This document shows, in pieces, positions 58,462 to 64,000 of a stretch of DNA of 64,000 nt. The notes under the pieces were generated by a model. That model was not told the DNA's origin, did not search any database, and saw only the letters and a program-made list of their open reading frames with translations. How positions within the stretch are numbered: the first letter of the stretch is position 1; each line of letters starts with the position of its first letter. The DNA comes from an uncultured Gellertiella sp. (GTDB lineage: Bacteria > Pseudomonadota > Alphaproteobacteria > Rhizobiales > Rhizobiaceae). The stretch lies in the NCBI RefSeq assembly GCF_963457605.1, contig NZ_OY735139.1, forward strand, positions 806,001 through 870,000, read 5' to 3'. Made by a program: the position numbers and the translations under genes.

Positions 58462-58619
58462 CGCGTTTGTCAGGGAAAACACGCAAACGACGTCTTGCAT
58501 TTGCAATCCGGTTTTCCCGCCCAAACGAGTTTGAGCACTCAAACGAGTTTGAGCGAAAAGACAAACGAAAACAAAGGGTATGAGAGTCTGTCTGGTCAGT
58601 ATGAACCAGACAGACTCCG
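58462..58619 (+). mobile_element. Degraded long-form MITE
   Basis: Follows the 160-bp copies through GTTTGTCAGGGAAAACACGC, two palindromic CAAACGAGTTTGAG units and a right palindrome ending CCAGACAGACTCCG. Both terminal TAs and several inner positions are mutated. Confidence 0.7.
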
Positions 58620-58651
58620 GAGCAACGGAGGGGCCTTGTGGGCCCCCGCCC

Positions 58652-58694
58652 CCGGGGGGAGCGGAAACCCGCACCGGGGGGAGCGGAAACCCGC
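58652..58694. repeat. 22-bp tandem repeat downstream of the adhesin gene
   Basis: Two identical 21-base copies (CCGGGGGGAGCGG then AAACCCGC) with a period of 22 bases lie just beyond the adhesin stop codon. A local slippage duplication; no function is apparent. Confidence 0.6.
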
Positions 58695-58705
58695 CCCCGG
58701 CCCTG

Positions 58706-61700
58706 TCAGAACTGCTTGCCGACGGTGGCCTTGGCGCCGGTGGCGAGGGTGCCGTCGGCGGAGAGGTCGAGGAGCAGGCCGGCGTAGAATTGCCAGTCGT
58801 CCGGCGTATCGGCTTCCAGACCCGCCGTCAGCGCGCCGAAGGCACCGCCGCCGTCGAGGCCGGCAAAGCCTGCCTCCGCATCCAGCGACGGTGTCAGCAC
58901 CACGCCGTTTGCCAGCTCGTACTGCTTGCGGATTTCGGCCCCGATGCTGAGCCTGATCTGCTTTTCGGTGAAGGCATCGAGCGGATAGGCATTGCCGTCC
59001 TTGTCTTCGGCGCTGTAGGCACCCGCCTTTTCCTCGAGATAGACCGCCTTCAGCCTCGGTGTCAGCGACACGCCATTGTCGAATGCCATGTCACCCTTCA
59101 GCGTGCCGCTCCACAGCCAGCGTGTCGTGTCGAAATCGCCCTTGAGCGAGGTCGAGGTGAAGCTGTTGGCGCTCTGGCCATAGAGCAGGCTGGTGTCGAA
59201 AAACACATGCGGGGCCAGTTGCAGCGAGGCATAGGGACCGGCCAGCCAGCCATTGCCGGTGATCAGCGTGCCCTGGTCGAGCGGATCGCTCTCATGGTCA
59301 TAATGGACGGAGAAGCCGACCAGCAGCCGGTCGGAGACCAGATAATCGACGCCGGCGGAAAACAGCGCGAATGTGCCCCATTTTTCCCCGTCAGACCCCG
59401 TGCCCGAGCCCGGAACCGGCGCATTGGCCGGGCCGGAATCCCTTTCCGTGCCCGTCGCCCCCCGGGTCAGCAACACCTTGCCGCTGCTCCAGAAATCCAG
59501 CGGGGCAAGCGTTTCGGGCGTGCCGTCTCCACCCGCGCCCGCCTTGTCCGCCGCCTCGATCTGGCTGAGGCTGGTGGAATAGGCAAGCGTCACGCCTGAA
59601 TCCGACGGGGTCATGGTGGTGGTGACGGGCCCGTCGGACTGCGCCCGCTGGCGGCGTTCCAGCAGGCCGGGCAGGTCGATATTCTCGGCCAGCAGCCCCA
59701 GCCGCGCCTGCACGAAGCCATGCACCTGCTGCTCGACCCGCGAGACTTCCTCGGAGGACACGGACGGCTTGGCGTTGAACCTGTAGGTGACCACGCCCTC
59801 ACCCGATATGCCCGCCGCCGAGGTGAGGCGATAGGTGACCTTCGCCTCCTTGCCCGCGAAGGCCGGATCGGGCTTGAAGACCAGCGTGAAGCTGTGAACC
59901 CCGGCAAACGGGCTCGCATGCGAAACCGGCTTTTGCGGCGGCACGTCGGACATGATCGTCGCCGTGCCGGCCTGTGGCGGCGTGATGGAGACGATGTCCG
60001 CCGCCGTGAAGGGTCCACCGGAGGCGCCATTGGTGAGATCGACCGGCGGCGGCGCCTGGCCCTTGACCACCGCGACTGTCTTGCCCGGCACCGTCACGGG
60101 GGCATCGGCGACCTTCAGCGTATAGCTCACGGTCTGGGTCATCCCCCCGGCATCGATGCCTTCGATGTCGAAACTATAGTCGCCGACCGACGCCGCCGTC
60201 GGCGTGCCCGACAGAAGCCCGGTCTTGTCATTGAACGTCACGCCATCCGGCAATTTGCCGCCCTCATCAAATGTATAGGGTGCCATGCCGCCCGACACGC
60301 TGATCTGCTGGCTATAGGCCTTGTTCTTGAAGGCGACCGGCAGGGCACCGCCCGGAGGCGTGAAGGTCAGCGTTCCGGGATCCGTAATATAGGAAAAGCC
60401 GTTCGTTTTGGTATCATACTGGGTGGCGCTTGCCACGATGACATTGACCGCACCCAGCCCGTGCTGCGGTGCCGTGACGGTGAGCGAGCCCGCGCTCTGC
60501 AGGCTGATCGCCCCGGCATCAACACCGCCGAAGGTGACGTGCTGCACGGTGTCCATCGCATCGCCGGTGATCACCACGGACTGGCCGACCGGGCCGCTGG
60601 ACGGGGTGATCGAGGCAATATGCAGCACCGCTGCTGCCGGATTGACGCGGATCGAATACTGCACGGTCGCCGTCTGCTGGCTGGCATCCGTGCCCTTGAT
60701 GGAGAACTGGAAGTCGCCCGCCTGCGTTGGTATCCCTGTCAGTTTGCCATTTGCCAGATTGCCATTTGCGTCAAGTGTCAGGCCGGGTGGCAGGAATGTG
60801 CCATTGGCGAGCTGATAATGGACCGGGCCAGTGGCTCCCATCAGGATGAACTGCAGGTTGTAGCCCTTCCCGAGCGTCGCATCCGGCAATGGACCGGCGG
60901 GATAGTTGAAGGTCAGCGTCGGGGCATCGAATCCATAGGTTACGGCATTCGACTGGCCAGACTGGGTGTGGACCGCGAGATCCACGTTTCCTGCCGCATG
61001 CTGCGGCGAGGTCACGGTGACATGCGTGCCGGTGCCGTCGACCTGAAGGTTCGTCACGTCAACCGTGCCAAACGAGACCCTGTCGGCACCGGTGAAATTC
61101 ATGCCGGTCAGCACAAGCTGCGTGCCACCAGCCGCCGGGCCATGGTCCACCGAAAGGGCGGTGATCACAGGCGCGGGCTGCGCCTGCGCCTTGACCGTGA
61201 TGGTGTAATTCATGCTCGCGGTCTGCCCGAGCGTGTCGGTGCCCCGGATGGTGAACGTGCGGTCGCCGATCGCAGCATTCATCGAGAGCGTGCCGGAGAT
61301 CAGGCCGGTGGCGCTGAGGGTGAGACCGGAGGGAAGCCCTGCCGGACCGGTGATGCTGTAGGTCACCGTCCCCAGGCCGCCATTCAGCGTCACCTGCTGG
61401 CTGTAGGCCTGCCCGACCGTCGCATCCGGCAATTTGCCTGCGGCAGGGGTGAAGGAGAGTACCGGTGCCACATAGGTGAAGAATTTGCCCGCCCCGGCGC
61501 TGCCGTCGGCATTGTCCACCGCTACGGTAACCGTCTCCGCCTTCGCATGCGGCGGGGTGGTCACGTGGATCTCGGTATCGCTGGAGCCGGCACCGGGCGC
61601 AACGTCGGTTCCGTCGAAACTGACCTTCGCGCCGGTAAAGCCGGTTCCGGTGATGACAATCGCATCGCCGCCATTGGTCAGGCCCTGGTTTGGCGTGATC

Positions 61701-64000
61701 GAGGTGATGGTGACGATCGCAGTGTTCACCTTCAGCGTGTAGGCCACGGACGCCGTCTGGCCAAGACTGTCCGTGCCGGTCACGGTGAAGCTGGCATTCT
61801 GGACGCTTGCCGTCGGCGTGCCGGAGATCAGGCCGGTCGCCGGGTCAAGCGTCAGCCCGGCGGGAAGCGCTGTTCCGCCGTCGAGGCTGTACGTCACCGT
61901 CCCCAGGCCGCCCTTCATCGTCACCTGCTGGCTGTAGGCCTCCCCGACCCTCGCATTCGGCAATAATTGACCGGCAGGGGGGGTGAAGCTGAGCACCGCA
62001 TCGACATAGGTGAATTTTGTTGTCGCCGACCAGGCACCGCTGGCAGCTTTGTCCACGGATACGGTAACCGTCTCTGCCTTCGCATGCGACGGTGTGGTCA
62101 GGTGGATCTCGGTATCGCTGGAGCCGGCACCGGGGATAACGTCGGTCCCGTCGAAACTGACCGTCGCGCCGGTGAAGTGCGATCCGGTGATGGTGACCTG
62201 CGTGCCGCCATTGGTCACGCCCTGTGCGGGATCGATCTTGCTGATGCTGGGCGCGGAAGCAAAAACCGTGAAATGAGTGTAAGTCACGGACGCCGTCTGG
62301 CCGAGCGCATCCGTGCCGGTCACCGTGAAGCTGGTGTTCTGGACGCTTGCGGTCGGCGTGCCGGAGATCACCCCGTCGCCATCCAGCATCAGCCCGTCGG
62401 GAAGCGCCGGCGACCCGGACGCGAGACTGTAGGTCACGTTTCCAGAGCCGCCCTTCATCGTCACCTGCTGGCTGTAGGCCTCCCCGACCCTCGCATTCTG
62501 CAAAGTCGCGGGATCGAAGCTGAGCACCGGTGCCTCATAGGTGAACGTGGTTGGAGCCGTCACCGTGACGCCTCCGGCCGTCACGGTGACGTCAACCGGG
62601 CCAGGCGTGCCGTTGGCCGGGGTTGTCACAACGATCTTGGTGTCGCTGGACGATGTCACCGTACCTGCCTTCAGCCCGAAAGCAACGGTCGCCGGATTGG
62701 CAAGACCTGTGCCGGTGAGGGTGACCGTGTCGCCGCCATTGGTCAGGCCGTGGTCCGGCGTGATCGAGGTGATGGTGGGCGTTACATCCTTCACGTTGAT
62801 CGTATAGGCCACGGTCGCCGTCTGCTGGCTGGCATCCGTGCCCCGGATGGTGAAGGCCTTGGTTCCGGTCGCCGTCGGCGTGCCGGAGATCAAGCCGGTC
62901 GCCGGGTCAAGCGTCAGCCCGGCGGGAAGCGCTGTTCCGCCGTCGAGGCTGTAGGTGACGGCACCCGTGCCGCCATTCAGCGTCACCTGCTGGCTGTAGG
63001 GCACACCCACCGTCGCATCCGGCAATTGACCGGCAGCGGGGGTGAAACTGAGCACCGGAGAAACATAGGTGAAGCCGCTTGTCTTGACCGCCGTGCCGCC
63101 GGGGCTGGTGACAACAACAGCCACCGCACCCGCCGCATGGACAGGTGTCGTCACGGTGAGGCCGGTCGTGCCCTGGTGAGTCAGGTTCGTCCCAGCCGTG
63201 CCGCCGAAACTGACGGAATTGACCGTATCCAGACTGGTGCCGGTGATGCTGACGGTATCGCCGCCACTGGTGGAGCCCTGTGCGGGATCGATCTTGCTGA
63301 CGGTGGGCTGGGCGACATAGGTGAAGCCACTCGCACTCGTCGCCGTGCCGCCGGGGTAGGCAAGCTTGATATCCACCGCACCTGCCGGATGGGCCGGGGC
63401 CGTTACGGTGAGCGTCGATGAGTCCGGATGGGCGAGCGAGGTCCCATCCGTGCCGCCGAAACTGACGGAGGTGACGGCATCAAGATTGGTGCCGGTGATG
63501 GTGACGATATAGCCGCCAGTGGTCGTGCCCGCCATGGGCGAGACCGAAGCGATGTCGGGGACCGGAAGCTGATAGGTGAAGCCGCCGGTCTTGACCGCCG
63601 TGCCGCCGGGGGTCGTCACGGTGACATCGACCGCGCCTGCCGGATGGGCAGGCGTGTTGACGGTGAGCGAGGTACCCGCGCCATTGACCGTGACCGCCGT
63701 TCCCGCCGTGCCGCCGAAAGAAACAGCCGCGTCGGTGAGGTTCGTACCGGTGATCGTCACCTGCGTGCCGCCCTTGGCCGGGCCGGTGCCCGGCGAGACC
63801 AAGGCCAGGGTCGGGACGCCGGCCCTGACGGTGATGGTGTAATCCACACTCGCCGTCTGGCCGAGCGCATCCGTGCCGGTCACGGTGATGCTGGCATTCT
63901 GGACACTTGCCGTCGGTGTGCCGGAGATCTGGCCGCTTGCGGTGTCGAGCGACAGACCTGATGGCAGCGTGGTGGTGCCGAGGCTGTAGGTCACCGTCCC
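58706..64000 (-). CDS. Giant outer-membrane adhesin/autotransporter, 5' part beyond the window
   Basis: Over 1760 residues; the frame is open at the right edge. The passenger is a string of putative Ig (He_PIG) units, each with LSFTPAAGQLPDATVGVPYSQQVTLNGG and GLTLDPATGLISGTPTA-like segments (about seven in view), alternating with IPT/TIG units such as ITSITPDHGLTNGGDTVTLTGTGL (about eight). Then come a linker with VPGKTVAVVKGQAPPPVDL and a C-terminal beta-barrel of ~280 residues (GTFALFSAGVDYLVSDRLLVGFSVHYDHES...LLYGQSANSF...WQFYAGLLLDLSADGTLATGAKATVGKQF) ending in the terminal Phe of outer-membrane barrels. This is the autotransporter plan: surface repeats for adhesion or biofilm, barrel for export. 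Signal sequence lies outside the window. Confidence 0.85.
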   Translation of the reverse strand, partial: GTVTYSLGTTTLPSGLSLDTASGQISGTPTASVQNASITVTGTDALGQTASVDYTITVRAGVPTLALVSPGTGPAKGGTQVTITGTNLTDAAVSFGGTAGTAVTVNGAGTSLTVNTPAHPAGAVDVTVTTPGGTAVKTGGFTYQLPVPDIASVSPMAGTTTGGYIVTITGTNLDAVTSVSFGGTDGTSLAHPDSSTLTVTAPAHPAGAVDIKLAYPGGTATSASGFTYVAQPTVSKIDPAQGSTSGGDTVSITGTSLDTVNSVSFGGTAGTNLTHQGTTGLTVTTPVHAAGAVAVVVTSPGGTAVKTSGFTYVSPVLSFTPAAGQLPDATVGVPYSQQVTLNGGTGAVTYSLDGGTALPAGLTLDPATGLISGTPTATGTKAFTIRGTDASQQTATVAYTINVKDVTPTITSITPDHGLTNGGDTVTLTGTGLANPATVAFGLKAGTVTSSSDTKIVVTTPANGTPGPVDVTVTAGGVTVTAPTTFTYEAPVLSFDPATLQNARVGEAYSQQVTMKGGSGNVTYSLASGSPALPDGLMLDGDGVISGTPTASVQNTSFTVTGTDALGQTASVTYTHFTVFASAPSISKIDPAQGVTNGGTQVTITGSHFTGATVSFDGTDVIPGAGSSDTEIHLTTPSHAKAETVTVSVDKAASGAWSATTKFTYVDAVLSFTPPAGQLLPNARVGEAYSQQVTMKGGLGTVTYSLDGGTALPAGLTLDPATGLISGTPTASVQNASFTVTGTDSLGQTASVAYTLKVNTAIVTITSITPNQGLTNGGDAIVITGTGFTGAKVSFDGTDVAPGAGSSDTEIHVTTPPHAKAETVTVAVDNADGSAGAGKFFTYVAPVLSFTPAAGKLPDATVGQAYSQQVTLNGGLGTVTYSITGPAGLPSGLTLSATGLISGTLSMNAAIGDRTFTIRGTDTLGQTASMNYTITVKAQAQPAPVITALSVDHGPAAGGTQLVLTGMNFTGADRVSFGTVDVTNLQVDGTGTHVTVTSPQHAAGNVDLAVHTQSGQSNAVTYGFDAPTLTFNYPAGPLPDATLGKGYNLQFILMGATGPVHYQLANGTFLPPGLTLDANGNLANGKLTGIPTQAGDFQFSIKGTDASQQTATVQYSIRVNPAAAVLHIASITPSSGPVGQSVVITGDAMDTVQHVTFGGVDAGAISLQSAGSLTVTAPQHGLGAVNVIVASATQYDTKTNGFSYITDPGTLTFTPPGGALPVAFKNKAYSQQISVSGGMAPYTFDEGGKLPDGVTFNDKTGLLSGTPTAASVGDYSFDIEGIDAGGMTQTVSYTLKVADAPVTVPGKTVAVVKGQAPPPVDLTNGASGGPFTAADIVSITPPQAGTATIMSDVPPQKPVSHASPFAGVHSFTLVFKPDPAFAGKEAKVTYRLTSAAGISGEGVVTYRFNAKPSVSSEEVSRVEQQVHGFVQARLGLLAENIDLPGLLERRQRAQSDGPVTTTMTPSDSGVTLAYSTSLSQIEAADKAGAGGDGTPETLAPLDFWSSGKVLLTRGATGTERDSGPANAPVPGSGTGSDGEKWGTFALFSAGVDYLVSDRLLVGFSVHYDHESDPLDQGTLITGNGWLAGPYASLQLAPHVFFDTSLLYGQSANSFTSTSLKGDFDTTRWLWSGTLKGDMAFDNGVSLTPRLKAVYLEEKAGAYSAEDKDGNAYPLDAFTEKQIRLSIGAEIRKQYELANGVVLTPSLDAEAGFAGLDGGGAFGALTAGLEADTPDDWQFYAGLLLDLSADGTLATGAKATVGKQF

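Larger units (their letters stand above)
57715..58705. other. Gene-poor region with two MITEs and an AbcR-like sRNA
   Basis: Between lsrB and the adhesin gene. It holds a long-form MITE (57802-57961), an AT-rich stretch with the sRNA (58211-58336), a RIME-like patch, a degraded MITE (58462-58619) and a 22-bp tandem repeat (58652-58694). No protein gene is credible. Confidence 0.6.

Noticed and set aside
59720-63421. Long + strand frames (748 and 484 codons) opposite the adhesin
   Set aside because: They mirror the repeat structure of the adhesin coding strand and show no independent domain; repetition simply propagates an open antisense frame.

Overview
The window is a piece of a high-GC alphaproteobacterial chromosome, most likely from the Rhizobiaceae (Rhizobium/Agrobacterium/Allorhizobium group). 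This rests on gene neighbourhoods (tdh-kbl near rpoD and dnaG; carA and carB separated; greA-lpcC/lpsB; lrp-trxB-lsrB followed by an AbcR-like RNA), on RIME-like intergenic repeats, and on protein sequences recognised by eye. No database search was run.

Layout: 1-4.5 kb holds core genes (AGE-family sugar isomerase, UPF0303, YkgJ, SelO, two hypotheticals). From 4.6 to 22.7 kb lies an accessory defence island: an Orc1/Cdc6-like AAA ATPase with four tandem 10-bp repeats upstream, a large MmeI-like type IIG restriction-methylase, a short CRISPR array, a pile of mobile DNA (IS21-family element, MITE, IS630-family element, palindrome) and a complete type I-C cas operon (cas3-cas5c-cas8c-cas7-cas4-cas1-cas2). 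The island ends at an internally deleted tyrosine-integrase remnant beside a tRNA with anticodon CAU. A related ~65-bp sequence lies in the same orientation near both ends. From 23 to 46 kb is the housekeeping backbone: SIMPL protein, rpoD, a phosphoethanolamine-transferase-like gene, tdh-kbl, a chemoreceptor, dnaG, a YqeY-like protein, carA, two exporters, a YpfJ-type zinc peptidase and carB. From 46 to 51 kb come an OLD-like ATPase, an ArsR-SRPBCC-SRPBCC operon, an MFS pump and a membrane-anchored SRPBCC protein. From 51.7 to 58.4 kb is an envelope and regulatory locus: greA, an LPS-core glycosyltransferase, a phosphoethanolamine transferase downstream of an lrp gene, trxB, lsrB/vtlR and an AbcR-like small RNA. 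The window ends inside a very large outer-membrane adhesin/autotransporter (TIG and putative Ig repeats, C-terminal beta-barrel).

The most interesting features concern mobile DNA. (i) The I-C system has all its genes but its array has lost its leader: only mobile elements separate cas2 from the first remaining repeat, so adaptation at this array should be dead. (ii) A dispersed 120-160 bp repeat family (three TA-bounded copies, one degraded copy, two fragments) shares its terminal TAGAGTYTGTCAG with the IS630 element and looks like its non-autonomous MITE partner. (iii) The AAA ATPase with helically phased 10-bp repeats next to an MmeI-like enzyme is a candidate uncharacterised defence or mobile-element module. 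(iv) In the greA-lrp-lsrB LPS locus a phosphoethanolamine transferase occupies the position held by lpsEDC in Sinorhizobium meliloti, as far as I recall that locus.
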